A stretch of 64,000 nt of DNA from Clostridia bacterium. Its GTDB lineage: Bacteria > Bacillota > Clostridia > Christensenellales > Aristaeellaceae. The notes beneath the pieces are model-generated. The model was not told the DNA's origin. It did not search any database and saw nothing but the letters and a program-made list of their open reading frames with translations. Positions within the stretch are counted from its first letter, which is position 1, and every line of letters starts with the position of its first letter. The position numbers and the translations under genes were made by a program. The stretch covers positions 62,001 to 126,000 of the forward strand of contig JAFPWH010000071.1 of the NCBI GenBank assembly GCA_017395065.1, given 5' to 3'. Of this stretch, positions 47,967 through 59,093 are shown piece by piece.

Positions 47967-48989
47967 TCACAGTATCAGCATCGCGTCCCCGAAGGAGAAG
48001 AAGCGGTACCTTTCTTCGACCGCGACGCCGTACACCCGAAGCGCCTCCTCGCGCCCCATCAGCGCGCTGATCAGCATAAGCAGCGTGGAACCCGGCAGAT
48101 GGAAGTTTGTGATCAGCGCGTCCACGCACTTGAATTTGTAGCCGGGCGTTATGAATATTTTCGTCCAGCCGCTGCCGGGATGCAGCTGTCCATCCTGATC
48201 CGATGCTGATTCGAGCGTCCGAACCGAGGTCGTGCCAACGGCCACGATGCGTCCGCCTGCGCGCCTGACTTCGGCGACGGCTTCGGCCGCTTCGGGCGTC
48301 ACTTCGTAGTACTCGGAGTGCATCTCGTGGTCCTCGACGTTTTCCGCCTTGACGGGGCGGAAGGTGCCGAGCCCCACGTGCAGAAGCACGGGAATGACCC
48401 TTATGCCCTTTTGTTTTATTCTATCGAGCAGATCAGAAGTAAAGTGCAGCCCCGCGGTGGGGGCGGCCGCCGAGCCGTCCTCGCGGGCATAGACGGTCTG
48501 ATAGCGCGTCTTGTCCTTCAGCTTTTCGTGGATGTACGGGGGCAGCGGCATTTCGCCAAGCTCGTCCAGCGCGGCTTCGAACGTGCCCTCGCAATCGAAT
48601 TCCACGATCCTTGCGCCGCCCTCGGCTTCGCCCGTGACGGTGGCCAGCAGCCTTCCGCCGCCGATCGAAACGCGCTTGCCGGGCTTGAGCTTTGCGCCCG
48701 GGCGCACGAGGGATTCCCATTTTTTGGGGCCGAGCTGCTTAAGCAGAAGCAATTCGCACGCGCCGCCGCCCGGCCGCGTCCCGTACAGGCGCGCGGGGAT
48801 CACGCGGGTATCGTTGATCACCAGCGCGTCGCCCGGCTTCAGATAGTCGATGACGTCGTAAAAATGCTTATGCGTGATTTGTCCCGTGCTTCGCTCGTAC
48901 ACCAGCAGGCGCGAATGGTCGCGGGGCTCCATGGGGCTTTGCGCGATGAGCTCCTCGGGCAAATCGTACAGAAAATCGCTCGTTTTCAT
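47967..48989 (-). CDS. queA: S-adenosylmethionine:tRNA ribosyltransferase-isomerase
   Basis: Queuosine pathway enzyme making epoxyqueuosine at tRNA position 34. 340 residues beginning [38 protein letters not shown] and [14 protein letters not shown] are diagnostic. The ATG at 48989 has GGAAAGG upstream. The frame stays open upstream through ruvB but that part is antisense-free shadow. 41 bp downstream of ruvB; last gene of murJ-ruvB-queA. Confidence 0.96.
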   Translation of the reverse strand: MKTSDFLYDLPEELIAQSPMEPRDHSRLLVYERSTGQITHKHFYDVIDYLKPGDALVINDTRVIPARLYGTRPGGGACELLLLKQLGPKKWESLVRPGAKLKPGKRVSIGGGRLLATVTGEAEGGARIVEFDCEGTFEAALDELGEMPLPPYIHEKLKDKTRYQTVYAREDGSAAAPTAGLHFTSDLLDRIKQKGIRVIPVLLHVGLGTFRPVKAENVEDHEMHSEYYEVTPEAAEAVAEVRRAGGRIVAVGTTSVRTLESASDQDGQLHPGSGWTKIFITPGYKFKCVDALITNFHLPGSTLLMLISALMGREEALRVYGVAVEERYRFFSFGDAMLIL

Positions 48990-49030
48990 TGATGTAAAAC
49001 CTTTCCGGATGTGGGGGAGAAGTATTCGCC

Positions 49031-50068
49031 CTACACGTCCAGCCTGATCTGATCGGGGTTTTGCGCGCCCTCCGGCACGGCGTAGCCCAGATGCCTGTAG
49101 GCCGCGGGCGTACATACGCGCCCGCGCGGCGTGCGCATGATAAAGCCCAGCTGCAGAAGGTAAGGCTCGTATACGTCCTCGATCGTGCCGGCGTCCTCGC
49201 CCGTGGTGGCCGCGAGCGTGTCCAGCCCGACCGGGCCGCCGCCGAACTTCGAGATCATCACGCCCAGCATCGAGCGGTCCGTGCGGTCGAGCCCCAGATC
49301 GTCCACCTCGAGCATTTTGAGCCCCGCCTTTGCGACTTCGACCGTGATGAAGCCGTCGGCCTCGACCTCGGCGTAATCCCTTACGCGCCGTATGAAGCGG
49401 TTGGCGATGCGGGGCGTTCCGCGGCTGCGGCGCGCGATCTCGAGCGCACCGCCCTTGTCGATGTTGATCTTGAGGATCGAAGCGCTGCGCTCGATGATCA
49501 GCGCAAGCTCCTCGGGCTTGTACAGTTCGAGCCGGAAGGATATGCCGAAACGGTCGCGCAGGGGGCTGGTCAGCATACCCGCGCGGGTGGTCGCGCCGAT
49601 CAGCGTGAACTTCGGAAGATCCAGCCGCACGCTCCTTGCCGAAGGCCCTTTGCCCAGCATGATGTCCAGCGCGTAATCCTCCATCGCGGGATACAATACT
49701 TCTTCGACCGAGTGGCTCAGCCTGTGGATCTCGTCTATGAACAGCACGTCTCCCTGATTTAAGTTGGTCAGGATCGAAGCAAGGTCGCCGGGTCGCTCGA
49801 TGGCCGGGCCGGAGGTGATGCGGATGTTGTGCCCCATTTCGGAGGCGACGATGTTGGCAAGCGTCGTCTTGCCCAGACCCGGCGGGCCGTAGAGCAGTAT
49901 GTGATCCAGCGGTTCGCTCCTGGAGGAAGCGGCCCGCATGTACACGCTCAGGCTGTCCTTGACCTTTTGCTGGCCTATGTACTCGACGAGGGTCTTCGGC
50001 CTGAGCGAATATTCCTGGTCGTCGTCCTGGGCGCGGAAACCGCCTGTAACAAATCTTTCTTCGTCCAT
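49031..50068 (-). CDS. ruvB: Holliday junction branch-migration ATPase RuvB
   Basis: 345 residues with Walker A GPPGLGKT (61-68), Walker B FIDEIHRL, sensor GATTRAG, and the winged-helix C-terminus ([13 protein letters not shown]). Works with RuvA, which is not in the window; ruvA and ruvB are usually adjacent. The ribosome site AGAGG overlaps the murJ stop. Confidence 0.97.
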   Translation of the reverse strand: MDEERFVTGGFRAQDDDQEYSLRPKTLVEYIGQQKVKDSLSVYMRAASSRSEPLDHILLYGPPGLGKTTLANIVASEMGHNIRITSGPAIERPGDLASILTNLNQGDVLFIDEIHRLSHSVEEVLYPAMEDYALDIMLGKGPSARSVRLDLPKFTLIGATTRAGMLTSPLRDRFGISFRLELYKPEELALIIERSASILKINIDKGGALEIARRSRGTPRIANRFIRRVRDYAEVEADGFITVEVAKAGLKMLEVDDLGLDRTDRSMLGVMISKFGGGPVGLDTLAATTGEDAGTIEDVYEPYLLQLGFIMRTPRGRVCTPAAYRHLGYAVPEGAQNPDQIRLDV

Positions 50069-50071
50069 AAT

Positions 50072-51613
50072 CTACCTCTTTATGCGATGTATGAGCTGCC
50101 TGAATAGATGAGAGGCCCTTCTTCTGTCGACCCAAAGGAGCATCAGCGCGTAAACCGCAAGCGACAGAAGCGTAATGACCGAAAGCCGCAATAACACGGA
50201 GAGCGTCCCGTACCTGTCCGGCATGATGTGGCTGATGAACAGCGTGAAGGCCAGCATCGGAAGGTTGGCCGCGAGCAGCTTTAGCATTTCTTTTATGAAT
50301 CCCTTGTCGAATATGCCGCTTATGCGTTTTCTGAGCTTTGCGAAAAGAAGTATAACGCCCGTGCATGCCGCGATGCCCGTGGCCAGCGCAAGGCCGTATA
50401 CGCCCATGAACGTCCTCAGTATCAGGTTCAGTACGATGTTCACCGCGACCGAGATCATGGCGATGTACATAGGCGTTTTCGTGTCCTCAAAGGCGTGGAA
50501 AACGCGGTTCGTGAGGTCCCTCAGTCCAAAAAACGGAACGCCCACGACGTAGCACAAAAACACGTAGCCGGTCACGTGCACGTTCTCGTCTGTAAAGCGC
50601 CCGCGCCCGTAGGCGAAGCGGATCAGGTGCTGGTTTTCCACGGCGCAGATCAGAACAAGCGGCAGCGCGGCCATGATCAAAAGGCGCATGCTCTCGCGTA
50701 CCTGGGGGATGACGCTTCGGGGATCGGCCTTCAGCGACTGCATGGCCATCTTTGAAAACGACACGGTCGTAAGCGGCACCACCAGCACGCCCATCATGAA
50801 CATGATGAGCTTGAAAGCGTAAGTCATCGCGGTGATGTCGCCGTCGTTCAAGCTGCTTGCCAGCATGCGGTCGACCATGTGGTTTAATTCGTTCACCGCC
50901 ATCGAAAGCACGGCCGGAAGCGCAAGGATCAGCAGGCGCTTAAGATACGCGTCGTCCGGCGCGACGACCGGCCGGTACTTAAAGCTGCCCCTTAAGAAGG
51001 GAACGAGGATCACGATCTGCAGCACGCCCGCCGCGATCACGCCCCAGGCTTGCGCGTGGATGCCGAAGCGGCGCGAAAGCAGCACGGCCGCCGTGATCTC
51101 CGCGATCGAAAGCGGAAGCCCGGTAAGCTGCGCGGCGACGTATTTTTCGCGCGCGTTGAGGATGCTCGAAAGCACGAGCCCGGCCACGAAGAACACGAGC
51201 GCCGGCAGCATGACGCGTGTCAGCGTGACCGTAAGCTCAAGTTTTTTTCCGTGAAAGCCGGGATAAACGAGGTGCACGAGCGGGCGCGCCAGAACGAACA
51301 TAAGGCCGCTGATCACAAGCGCTGCCAGTGTGAACAGCGTGAGCGCGTTGGACGAAAAACGGTCCGCGCCGCTTTGGCCGAGCTCGCTCCTGCAGCGCAT
51401 GTATTGGGGAACCAACGTGGACGTGATGCAGGAGGAAAACAGCAGCACCGGTATATAAAACAGGCTGTAGCCGGAATTATAGGCGTCCGTCACGAAATCC
51501 GCGCCGAAATACGCCGCCATGATCATTTCGCGCACAAAGCCGATGCCCTTGGAGAACAGAATGATCAGCGTCACCGAGAGCGTGGAGCTTAACAGCGTAC
51601 TGCGCCTTGCCAT
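50072..51613 (-). CDS. murJ: Lipid II flippase MurJ
   Basis: Flips lipid II across the membrane for peptidoglycan synthesis. 513 residues, about 14 helices, with the MviN signatures [19 protein letters not shown] and an N-terminal basic start. Its promoter is TTGTTT/TATAAT. First of the murJ-ruvB-queA operon. Confidence 0.94.
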   Translation of the reverse strand: MARRSTLLSSTLSVTLIILFSKGIGFVREMIMAAYFGADFVTDAYNSGYSLFYIPVLLFSSCITSTLVPQYMRCRSELGQSGADRFSSNALTLFTLAALVISGLMFVLARPLVHLVYPGFHGKKLELTVTLTRVMLPALVFFVAGLVLSSILNAREKYVAAQLTGLPLSIAEITAAVLLSRRFGIHAQAWGVIAAGVLQIVILVPFLRGSFKYRPVVAPDDAYLKRLLILALPAVLSMAVNELNHMVDRMLASSLNDGDITAMTYAFKLIMFMMGVLVVPLTTVSFSKMAMQSLKADPRSVIPQVRESMRLLIMAALPLVLICAVENQHLIRFAYGRGRFTDENVHVTGYVFLCYVVGVPFFGLRDLTNRVFHAFEDTKTPMYIAMISVAVNIVLNLILRTFMGVYGLALATGIAACTGVILLFAKLRKRISGIFDKGFIKEMLKLLAANLPMLAFTLFISHIMPDRYGTLSVLLRLSVITLLSLAVYALMLLWVDRRRASHLFRQLIHRIKR

Positions 51614-51654
51614 GAAACTACCTCGAATACCGTACTTGCTTTTTATTCGGAATG

Positions 51655-51683
51655 ATTATACCACAAGCGCGGGCATGAAACAA
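51655..51683 (-). promoter_or_regulatory. Sigma-A promoter of murJ-ruvB-queA
   Basis: Minus strand -35 TTGTTT (51683-51678), 17 bp, extended -10 TGG-TATAAT (TATAAT at 51660-51655), 42 bp before the murJ ATG. Confidence 0.8.
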
Positions 51684-51706
51684 GGTGCATAATGTTATTT
51701 GAAACG

Positions 51707-51744
51707 CTGCCCGGGCGGCACCCTGCACGGCGGCGCCCGGGCAG
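51707..51744. other. Large GC-rich hairpin between murJ and prfC
   Basis: 11-bp perfect arms CTGCCCGGGCG (51707-51717) and CGCCCGGGCAG (51734-51744). Not followed by a T-run on either strand. It lies upstream of both divergent genes. A CGTTAAAAATTTTACG near-palindrome follows at 51752. Function unknown. Confidence 0.5.
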
Positions 51745-51852
51745 GGAGGAACGTTAAAAATTTTACGTAAATTCACACAGATAACTGTAGAGAAATCAAC
51801 ACGCAGTGTCATATAATATATCGTTCAAAACCATATGCAGGAGAAGGATTCT

Positions 51853-53472
51853 ATGGGTCACCCCGAGCTTAAGGCAGAGACGCTCAGACGCCGCACTTTT
51901 GCGATCATTTCCCATCCGGACGCGGGCAAGACCACACTGACGGAAAAGCTGCTTTTGTACGGCGGCGCCATCCGCCAGGCGGGCAGCGTAAAGGCAAGGA
52001 AGGCCGCAAGGCACGCCACCAGCGACTGGATGGAAATCGAAAAGCAGCGCGGCATTTCGGTCACGTCCTCGGCCATGCAATTTGACTTTGACGGCTACCG
52101 CATCAACATCCTCGACACTCCCGGACATCAGGACTTTTCCGAGGATACGTACCGCACGCTCGTCGCGGCGGACAGCGCCGTCATGCTCATCGACTGCGCA
52201 AAAGGCGTCGAGGAACAGACGATCAAGCTGTTCAAGGTCTGCCGCATGCGCTCCATTCCCATCTTCACCTTCGTCAACAAGCTGGACAGGGCGGGCAAAG
52301 ACCCCTTTGAGCTGATGGAAGAACTGGAAAGCGTGCTCGGCATCCGCTCCTGCCCCGTCAATTGGCCAATCGGCCTGCACGGCGACGACTTCCGCGGCGT
52401 ATACCACCGCGACGACAGGACCGTCGAGCTCTACGCCGGCGGCAACCACGGGCAGAACTTCGTCGAAGTAAAGACCGTGAGCGTCGACGACCCCGCCTGC
52501 GCTGAACTGATCGGGAAAAGCTATTACGACAAGCTCATGGAGGACACGGAGCTACTGGACGTCGCGGGCGACGAATTCGACATCGACAAGATCCTCTCCG
52601 GTCAGCTTACGCCGATGTTTTTCGGCAGCGCCTTCAACAATTTCGGCGTCGAGCCGTTTTTGAAGCGCTTTCTGAGCTATACCAAATCGCCCGGCGCGCG
52701 GGTCGCGGACGTCGGCCCCATCGATCCGATGGACGAGAAATTCACGGGCTTCGTGTTCAAAATCCAGGCCAACATGAACCCCGCGCACAGGGACCGGCTG
52801 GCCTTCATGCGCGTTTGCAGCGGCGTTTTCGAAAAGGGCATGACCGTATGGCACTCGTCCTCGGGCGAAAGGATCAAGCTCAGCCAGCCGCAGCAGTTCA
52901 TGGCGCAAGAGCACGAGACCGTCGAGACCGCCTACCCCGGCGACATCATCGGCCTGTTCGACCCCGGCATTTTCCGTTTGGGAGATACGCTGTGCACCGG
53001 TTCTCCCGTAAGGTACAGCGGAATACCCCTCTTCGCGCCGGAGTTTTTCAGCAGGGTAAGCCCCGTCGACTCCATGAAGCGCAAGCAATTCCTGAAGGGC
53101 ATCAACCAGCTTTCGCAGGAGGGCGCGGTGCAGACCTTCAAGCGCCCCGGCATCGGCAGGGAAGAGATGATCGCGGGCGTCGTCGGCGCGTTGCAGATGG
53201 ACGTGCTGGAGTACCGCTTAAAGAGCGAGTACGGCGTGGAGATCACCCGCGAAAGCCTGCCTTACCGCTTCGTGCGCTGGGTCAAGACCGCGCCGAAACC
53301 CGTGGACAAGCTGCGCCTGCCGTCCACCACGGTTCCCGCCGTGGACAAGGCGGGCAGAGACGTGCTGTTTTTTGAAAACGAATGGTCGATCCGACTGTGC
53401 GTCGAAAACAACAAGGGGCTCGAGCTCGACGAGACCGCCGACCGCGCCGAAGCGGACGCGATCGAAGTATAA
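51853..53472 (+). CDS. prfC: Peptide chain release factor 3
   Basis: Translational GTPase that recycles RF1/RF2. 539 residues with G1 [11 protein letters not shown]3 DTPGHQDF, G4 NKLD, and the RF3-specific [17 protein letters not shown] switch. The ATG at 51853 is chosen because GGAGAAGGAT lies just before it; an ATG six codons earlier overlaps that site. A TATAAT at 51812 may be its -10, without a good -35. Confidence 0.95.
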   Translation: MGHPELKAETLRRRTFAIISHPDAGKTTLTEKLLLYGGAIRQAGSVKARKAARHATSDWMEIEKQRGISVTSSAMQFDFDGYRINILDTPGHQDFSEDTYRTLVAADSAVMLIDCAKGVEEQTIKLFKVCRMRSIPIFTFVNKLDRAGKDPFELMEELESVLGIRSCPVNWPIGLHGDDFRGVYHRDDRTVELYAGGNHGQNFVEVKTVSVDDPACAELIGKSYYDKLMEDTELLDVAGDEFDIDKILSGQLTPMFFGSAFNNFGVEPFLKRFLSYTKSPGARVADVGPIDPMDEKFTGFVFKIQANMNPAHRDRLAFMRVCSGVFEKGMTVWHSSSGERIKLSQPQQFMAQEHETVETAYPGDIIGLFDPGIFRLGDTLCTGSPVRYSGIPLFAPEFFSRVSPVDSMKRKQFLKGINQLSQEGAVQTFKRPGIGREEMIAGVVGALQMDVLEYRLKSEYGVEITRESLPYRFVRWVKTAPKPVDKLRLPSTTVPAVDKAGRDVLFFENEWSIRLCVENNKGLELDETADRAEADAIEV

Positions 53473-53530
53473 CGCAAACACTAAACAGAAATCCAAGAAA
53501 TCCAATAGGTTATAAAAGAAGGGAAACGAC

Positions 53531-55360
53531 TTGAAGACCGTAAGAGAAGATATCAGAAACATCGCGATCATCGCCCACGTCGACCACGGTAAGACCACGC
53601 TGGTCGACGAAATGCTCAAGCAGTCCGGCGTCTTCCGCGACAACCAGCAGGTGAGCGAGCGCGTGATGGACTCCAATGATCTGGAGCGCGAAAGAGGCAT
53701 AACGATCCTTAGCAAGAACACCGCCGTAAACTACAAGGGCGTCAAAATCAACATCGTCGACACCCCCGGCCACGCCGATTTCGGCGGCGAAGTCGAGCGT
53801 GTGCTCAAAATGGTGGGCGGCGTTCTGCTTTTGATCGACTCCTTTGAGGGCCCGATGCCGCAGACGCGCTTCGTGCTCAAAAAGGCGCTGGAGCTCGACC
53901 TGCCCGTCATCATCTGCGTAAACAAAATGGACAGGCCGGATCAGCGCTGCAAGGAAGTGGTCGATGAGACGCTGGAGCTTTTTCTGGAGCTGGACGCGAC
54001 GGACGAGCAGCTGGATTCGCCTGTGGTCTACTGTTCCGGCAGAACGGGCGTCGCCACGCTGGACCTCGACAAGCCCGCAGTCAACCTGCTGCCCCTGTTC
54101 GATACGATCCTCAAATACATTCCCGCGCCCGAAGGCGACGACGAGGCCAGCCTTCAGCTTCTGATCTCCACGATCGATTACAACGATTACGTTGGCCGCA
54201 TCGGCATCGGCCGCATCGAGCGCGGAAGCATCAAGGCCGGGCAAATGGCGGTTCGCTGCATTTACGGACAAAGCTTCGTTTCGCCCCCGGCGCGCCTCGG
54301 CGGGCTGTTCGAGTTCGACGGCTTGAAGCGTGTGCCCTGCGAGCAGGCAAGGGTCGGCGACATCGTGGCCGTGACCGGCTTTGGGGAGCTCGCGATCGGC
54401 GACACGATCTGCGACGTCGCCCTTGCCGATCCGCTACCCTTCGTGAAGATCTCCGAGCCCACGGTCTCTATGGACTTCGTCGTGAACGATTCCCCGTTTG
54501 CGGGCACCGAGGGCACCTACGTTACCAGCCGCCACCTGCGCTCGAGGCTGTTCAAGGAAATGCAGACCGACGTGTCCCTCCGCGTGGAGGATACCGGGAC
54601 CACCGACTGCTTCAAGGTAAGCGGCAGGGGAGAACTGCACCTTTCGATACTGATTGAGACCATGCGCCGCCAGGGCTACGAGTTCGCCGTCACGAAGCCC
54701 ACTGTTTTGTACAAGGAGATCGACGGCGTGACCTGCGAGCCGATGGAGCTTTTGGTATGCGACGTGCCCAGCGAGTATTCCGGTGCGGTCATAGACAAGA
54801 TCGGCCGCCGCAAGGGCCTTTTGCAGAGCATGGAGGGCATGGACAGGGTGCGCCTTGAGTTCCTCGTGCCCTCGCGCGGCCTGTTCGGCTACCGCAGCGA
54901 ATTTATGACCGATACGCGCGGCGAAGGCGTTATGAGCGCCGTCTTCAACGGCTACGAACCCTACAAGGGCGACATCCCTTCGCGCCCCAACGGGTCTCTT
55001 GTCGCCTGGGAGACGGGCGAGACCACGTCCTACGCGATGTTCTATATCCAGGACAGGGGTGAACTGTTCGTTGAGCCCGGCACGAAGGTGTACACCGGCA
55101 TGATCGTGGGCAGGAACTCCCGCCCGGGCGACATTGACGTGAACGTGTGCAAGAAAAAGCACTTGACCTCGATCCGCAACAGCGCCTCCGCCGAGGAAGC
55201 GCTCAAGGTGACGGGCATCCGCATCCTCACGCTCGAAGAGGCGATGGATTACATCGACGAGGACGAGCTCGTGGAGATCACGCCCAAATCCATACGCATG
55301 CGCAAAAAAATACTCTCTACCGAGGCGCGCAAAAAGCTGGAAGCGCGCAAAAAATCCTAA
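53531..55360 (+). CDS. typA: Ribosome-associated GTPase TypA/BipA
   Basis: 609 residues with G1 [10 protein letters not shown], switch [11 protein letters not shown]3 [17 protein letters not shown]4 NKMD, and the BipA-specific C-terminal domain ([24 protein letters not shown]). Involved in ribosome assembly and stress. TTG start with GAAGGG upstream. One base before recF. Confidence 0.96.
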   Translation: MKTVREDIRNIAIIAHVDHGKTTLVDEMLKQSGVFRDNQQVSERVMDSNDLERERGITILSKNTAVNYKGVKINIVDTPGHADFGGEVERVLKMVGGVLLLIDSFEGPMPQTRFVLKKALELDLPVIICVNKMDRPDQRCKEVVDETLELFLELDATDEQLDSPVVYCSGRTGVATLDLDKPAVNLLPLFDTILKYIPAPEGDDEASLQLLISTIDYNDYVGRIGIGRIERGSIKAGQMAVRCIYGQSFVSPPARLGGLFEFDGLKRVPCEQARVGDIVAVTGFGELAIGDTICDVALADPLPFVKISEPTVSMDFVVNDSPFAGTEGTYVTSRHLRSRLFKEMQTDVSLRVEDTGTTDCFKVSGRGELHLSILIETMRRQGYEFAVTKPTVLYKEIDGVTCEPMELLVCDVPSEYSGAVIDKIGRRKGLLQSMEGMDRVRLEFLVPSRGLFGYRSEFMTDTRGEGVMSAVFNGYEPYKGDIPSRPNGSLVAWETGETTSYAMFYIQDRGELFVEPGTKVYTGMIVGRNSRPGDIDVNVCKKKHLTSIRNSASAEEALKVTGIRILTLEEAMDYIDEDELVEITPKSIRMRKKILSTEARKKLEARKKS

Positions 55361-55361
55361 A

Positions 55362-56465
55362 ATGTACATCGACCTGATCGCCCTCAAAAACTACAGGAAC
55401 TACGAGGACGTGCGCATCGAGCCCTGCAGGGGCGTGACCGTACTGACCGGCGACAATGCGCAGGGCAAGACGAACGCGCTGGAGAGCGTCTATCTTTGCT
55501 GTACAGGCAGGAGCCACCGCACCTCCCACGACCGCGAGCTGATCCGCACGGGCAGCGAAGTGGCCTACGTGAAGGTCAGCGGCGTAAGGCGCGACGGCAG
55601 GCACGACGTCGAGATCTCCCTGAGCGAATCCGGGCGGCGGCAGGTCAAGGTAAACGCCTCGCCGGTCAGAAGGTCGGGCGAACTGCTCGGGCACATCACG
55701 GGCGTTCTGTTCGCGCCGGAGGACCTGCGCATGGTCAAGGACAGTCCTTCGGTCAGGCGGCGCTTCATGGATATGGAGCTCAGCCAACTGCGCCCGAGCT
55801 ACTATTACGCGCTGCAGCGCTACAACAGGGCGCTGAAGCAGAGGAATGCGCTTCTCAAGGAAGCCTTGATCGCGCCGGTCGATCCGGAATCCTTTGACGT
55901 CTGGGAAAGGGAGCTTTCCCTGAGCGGCGCAGAGATCGTGCAAAGCCGCGTAAGCTTCGTCGGGAAGCTTGCCGAGAGCGCTTCGGACATCCACGCGTCG
56001 ATCACCGCGGGCAAAGAAACGCTGCGCGTGACCTATGAACCGAGCGTTCCGCCCGGAGAGAGCCTTTCGGAGACCAAGGACAATCTGGCAAAACAGCTTT
56101 TGAACGCCAGAGAGAAGGACATAAAGCGCGGCCTTGCGAGCTTTGGCGTACACAGGGACGACCTCGGCATTTTTATCGGCGATATGGACGCCAGAAGCTA
56201 CGGAAGCCAGGGACAGGTGCGCACGTGCGCATTGTCGCTGAAACTGAGCGAAATCGAACTCATACAAAAGGAGACCGGCGAAGCGCCCGTTTTGATGCTC
56301 GACGACGTGATGAGCGAGCTCGACCCGGACAGGAGAAGACAGCTTGTCAAGCGCCTGGACGGCGTGCAGGCGCTGATCACCTGCACCGACAAAAACGACC
56401 TCGCGGGCGCGGAGATCGGAAAGCTGTTCCATGTAAAAAACGCGATCCTCACGGAGGAAGTATGA
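55362..56465 (+). CDS. recF: DNA repair/recombination ATPase RecF
   Basis: Loads RecA at gaps with RecO/R. 367 residues, SMC-like: Walker A GDNAQGKT (30-37), signature GSQGQVRTCALSLKLSE and Walker B LMLDDVMSELD. It is next to typA, not in the usual dnaA-dnaN-recF-gyrB cluster, one base after the typA stop, so it is translated from that message. Confidence 0.96.
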   Translation: MYIDLIALKNYRNYEDVRIEPCRGVTVLTGDNAQGKTNALESVYLCCTGRSHRTSHDRELIRTGSEVAYVKVSGVRRDGRHDVEISLSESGRRQVKVNASPVRRSGELLGHITGVLFAPEDLRMVKDSPSVRRRFMDMELSQLRPSYYYALQRYNRALKQRNALLKEALIAPVDPESFDVWERELSLSGAEIVQSRVSFVGKLAESASDIHASITAGKETLRVTYEPSVPPGESLSETKDNLAKQLLNAREKDIKRGLASFGVHRDDLGIFIGDMDARSYGSQGQVRTCALSLKLSEIELIQKETGEAPVLMLDDVMSELDPDRRRQLVKRLDGVQALITCTDKNDLAGAEIGKLFHVKNAILTEEV

Positions 56466-56938
56466 AAAAACTGCTTTGCGCCGCGCTGTGCTGCGCGTTA
56501 CTGCTAAGCTTCGCCGCAGGCGAAAGCGCCTACGAGCAGATCGGAATGGCAAGCACCCTCGAAGAGATCACGCTTTTGTTCGGCGAGGGGGAGCCAGTCG
56601 GCGAATACCTCGCCTTCGGCGACGCGCTGTGCGCGTTTTATGAAAGCGGGCGGCTGACGGCCAAATCGCTTTCTTACGAGGATGTGCGCGAAAAGGCGGC
56701 AATGACGCAGGCGGATTTCGTAAAGGTGCGCGATTTTCGGGAAGGCGCGCTGCTAAGCGAACTTACCGACATACTCGGCCCGGGTACGGAGATCCTGCGC
56801 ATGAACTTATCCGACGAGGACAATGCAGGGCAACGGATGCTCCTTGCCTGGCAGAACGAATCGGGCGGCGTGCTCGAAGCGCTGTTCGAACTCGACGCCG
56901 GCGAATGGATCCTCTTCGCCATCGGTGAAATCGCATGA
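56462..56938 (+). CDS. Small secreted protein of unknown function
   Basis: 158 residues with a signal peptide (MKKLLCAALCCALLLSFAAG, cleavage near 20) and a compact mature part. It starts in an ATGA overlap with recF and ends in an ATGA overlap with the next HAD gene. The pattern (STLEEITLLFGEGEPVGEYL, later GVLEALFELDAGEW) resembles small lipoprotein-like SmpA/BamE-type domains only loosely; not recognised. Confidence 0.75.
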   Translation: MKKLLCAALCCALLLSFAAGESAYEQIGMASTLEEITLLFGEGEPVGEYLAFGDALCAFYESGRLTAKSLSYEDVREKAAMTQADFVKVRDFREGALLSELTDILGPGTEILRMNLSDEDNAGQRMLLAWQNESGGVLEALFELDAGEWILFAIGEIA

Positions 56939-57762
56939 TCAGGCTTTTGGCAAGCGACATCGACGGGACCCTTCTGCCCATCGGAGGCCGCATGTCCGAA
57001 AGGACGAAACATGCGCTTAAGCGCCTGTGCGACAACGGCGTCGTGCTCGTGCCCGCAACCGGTCGCTGCTATTTCAACGCGACGGGGCCGTTCAGGGAAA
57101 TGGGCATCGACTGCCCGGTCATCTCCTGCAACGGCGGCAGGGTGGACATGCACTGCACATGCGAAAGCCCGGTCTTTGAGGACACGATCGACCGGGAAAG
57201 CTCCGAAAAAGTGCTGCGTCTCCTGCTGGACGCGGGCTGTTTTATGACCAGCTACGTCGGCACGAAAGTCTACGCGCTGCCGGAGATCAACGGCTACGGC
57301 TCAAAATGCATGGGCATCAGCGAGGCCGGCAGCCCCGATAAAGACGAATACGAGGCCCTGAAGCGCACAATGGTCGAAGAGGGCAGCGTAAATCCCTACA
57401 AGTACGAGGCCTACAGCGACGACAGCCGCTTGCTTTGCGAGCTAAAGCGCGAGCTTACGGCCATGGGGCTCTCGGTATCCGGCGCGTTCAAATTCAACCT
57501 CGAGATCATGGCGCCCGGTGCGGGCAAGGGCAGAGCCCTGAAGACGCTTGCTGAAAAGCTGGGTATCTCAAAAAGCGAGATCATGGCGCTCGGCGATGGC
57601 AGCAACGACATTTCTCTGCTCGAAGCTGCGGGACTGCCCGTCGCGATGGACAACGCGTCGGAAAGCCTGAAGCCCAAAGCAAAACGAATCGCCCCGGACG
57701 CGTCGCTTGACGGCGCTGCGCAAATGATCGAAACTTACGTCCTTGCGGAGATAAGCAAATGA
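56935..57762 (+). CDS. Cof-type HAD-superfamily phosphatase
   Basis: 275-residue HAD hydrolase with IIB cap: DIDGTLLP, PATGR, MAPGAGKGRAL and GDGSNDISLLEAAG. Substrate unknown; paralogue of the gene at 13049. ATGA overlaps with both neighbours. Confidence 0.9.
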   Translation: MIRLLASDIDGTLLPIGGRMSERTKHALKRLCDNGVVLVPATGRCYFNATGPFREMGIDCPVISCNGGRVDMHCTCESPVFEDTIDRESSEKVLRLLLDAGCFMTSYVGTKVYALPEINGYGSKCMGISEAGSPDKDEYEALKRTMVEEGSVNPYKYEAYSDDSRLLCELKRELTAMGLSVSGAFKFNLEIMAPGAGKGRALKTLAEKLGISKSEIMALGDGSNDISLLEAAGLPVAMDNASESLKPKAKRIAPDASLDGAAQMIETYVLAEISK

Positions 57763-58271
57763 ACATCGTGCTTTCGGAACCGGAGATCCCGCAGAACACG
57801 GGCAACATCGCCCGCACCTGCGCGGCGACCGGCGCAAAACTGCATCTGATCAAGCCTCTGGGCTTCGTGCTGGACGACAAGCACTTGAAGCGCGCCGGCC
57901 TTGATTACTGGCACCTGATGGAGTATACTGTATACGAAAACTGGCAGGATTTCCTCGATCGGAATCCTGGCGCGAACCTGTATTTTTTGACCACAAAGGC
58001 AAGACAGGACTACACAAAGCCCAACTATCACCCGGACGATTATCTGGTCTTCGGCAAGGAGACCAGGGGCCTTGACGAAACGCTTTTGAAAGACAACTAT
58101 GAGCGCTGCTTCCGCATCCCCATGCGGGAAGAGGCGCGCTCACTGAACCTTGCCAATTCCGTGGCGATCGTGCTGTACGAGGCGCTTCGGCAGCTCGGCT
58201 TTCCCGATCTTTCGGCGAAGGGGCAACTGCACAATCTGCCCACGCCGGGCGATTGGCAGGACTACGTATAG
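57759..58271 (+). CDS. trmL: tRNA (cytidine/uridine-34-2'-O)-methyltransferase TrmL
   Basis: 170-residue SPOUT enzyme methylating the wobble base ribose of tRNA-Leu. EPEIPQNTGNIARTCAATGA, LVFGKETRGL and RSLNLANSVAIVLYEALRQ are diagnostic. ATGA overlap with the HAD gene. Confidence 0.94.
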   Translation: MNIVLSEPEIPQNTGNIARTCAATGAKLHLIKPLGFVLDDKHLKRAGLDYWHLMEYTVYENWQDFLDRNPGANLYFLTTKARQDYTKPNYHPDDYLVFGKETRGLDETLLKDNYERCFRIPMREEARSLNLANSVAIVLYEALRQLGFPDLSAKGQLHNLPTPGDWQDYV

Positions 58272-58280
58272 GAGCGACGA

Positions 58281-58502
58281 ATGGCGAAGCTGATCACCAA
58301 GAAAGAGTATAAAAAACGCCGAATCCGCTACCAGATCGCGGCGGGCCTGAGCGATTTTCTGGTCACGCTCGCGGGCCTTGCCGTGGCTTTCGTGTGCGTC
58401 GTTCTGATCGTGGAGCTGATCAACTGGCTCAGGGGCGACGTCGGTCATACCTTCGGCCTGTTCGGCAGCATCCTCGAGCGCACGCTGCGCACGAACCCGT
58501 GA
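58281..58502 (+). CDS. Small single-helix membrane protein
   Basis: 73 residues: very basic N-terminus (KKEYKKRRIRYQ), one long hydrophobic segment (about 19-48), short tail. GGAGCGACG upstream; between trmL and the UDG genes. No family recognised. Confidence 0.7.
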   Translation: MAKLITKKEYKKRRIRYQIAAGLSDFLVTLAGLAVAFVCVVLIVELINWLRGDVGHTFGLFGSILERTLRTNP

Positions 58503-58526
58503 CGAACCGGGAATGAAGGCAGACGC

Positions 58527-59093
58527 ATGAACGCAAGCTGGGAAACGCTGACGCAGGCAGTAAAGGAGTGCACCGACTGCCGCCTGTGCGAAAGGCGCAC
58601 GAACACCGTGCTGGGCGAAGGAAAGCCCGACGCGGATCTGATGTTTATCGGGGAGGGCCCGGGCAGGGACGAAGACCTGCAGGGCAGACCCTTCGTAGGC
58701 GCGAGCGGCCAATTGCTGGACAGGATGATCCACGCGCTGGGCATGGAGCGCTGCGACGTGTACATCTGCAACATCGTCAAATGCCGCCCGCCGATGAACC
58801 GGAACCCGGAGCCGGACGAGGCCGGAGCCTGCATAAAGTACCTCAGGCAGCAGTTTTTGTTGGTCAGGCCGAAGGTCATCGTGCTGCTCGGCAAGGTGGC
58901 GATGCGCTACGTGCTCAACGACGTAAGGCCGATCTCTGCTCTCAGGGGGCAGTTTATCGAAAAGAAAGGCGTCTGGTTCCTGCCTACCTACCATCCGAGC
59001 GCGCTGCTCAGGGACCCTTCCAAAAAGCGCGAGGCCTGGGAGGACTTCAAGGCGGCAAAGGAAAAGCTGAAGGAGCTGACGGGCGATGTTTGA
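58527..59093 (+). CDS. Family 4 uracil-DNA glycosylase
   Basis: 188 residues. Removes uracil from DNA. CTDCRLC at the N-terminus and cysteines in YICNIVKCRPPMNRNP provide the 4Fe-4S ligands; GEGPGRDEDLQGRPFVGASGQLL is motif A and TYHPSALLR the His motif. Followed at once by a second UDG-superfamily gene (8-bp overlap). Confidence 0.93.
   Translation: MNASWETLTQAVKECTDCRLCERRTNTVLGEGKPDADLMFIGEGPGRDEDLQGRPFVGASGQLLDRMIHALGMERCDVYICNIVKCRPPMNRNPEPDEAGACIKYLRQQFLLVRPKVIVLLGKVAMRYVLNDVRPISALRGQFIEKKGVWFLPTYHPSALLRDPSKKREAWEDFKAAKEKLKELTGDV

Noticed and set aside
47967..50366. Minus frame of 799 codons joining queA to sequence over ruvB
   Set aside because: Only the part from 48989 is QueA; the upstream part is an alternate frame of ruvB with arginine-rich, motif-free sequence.
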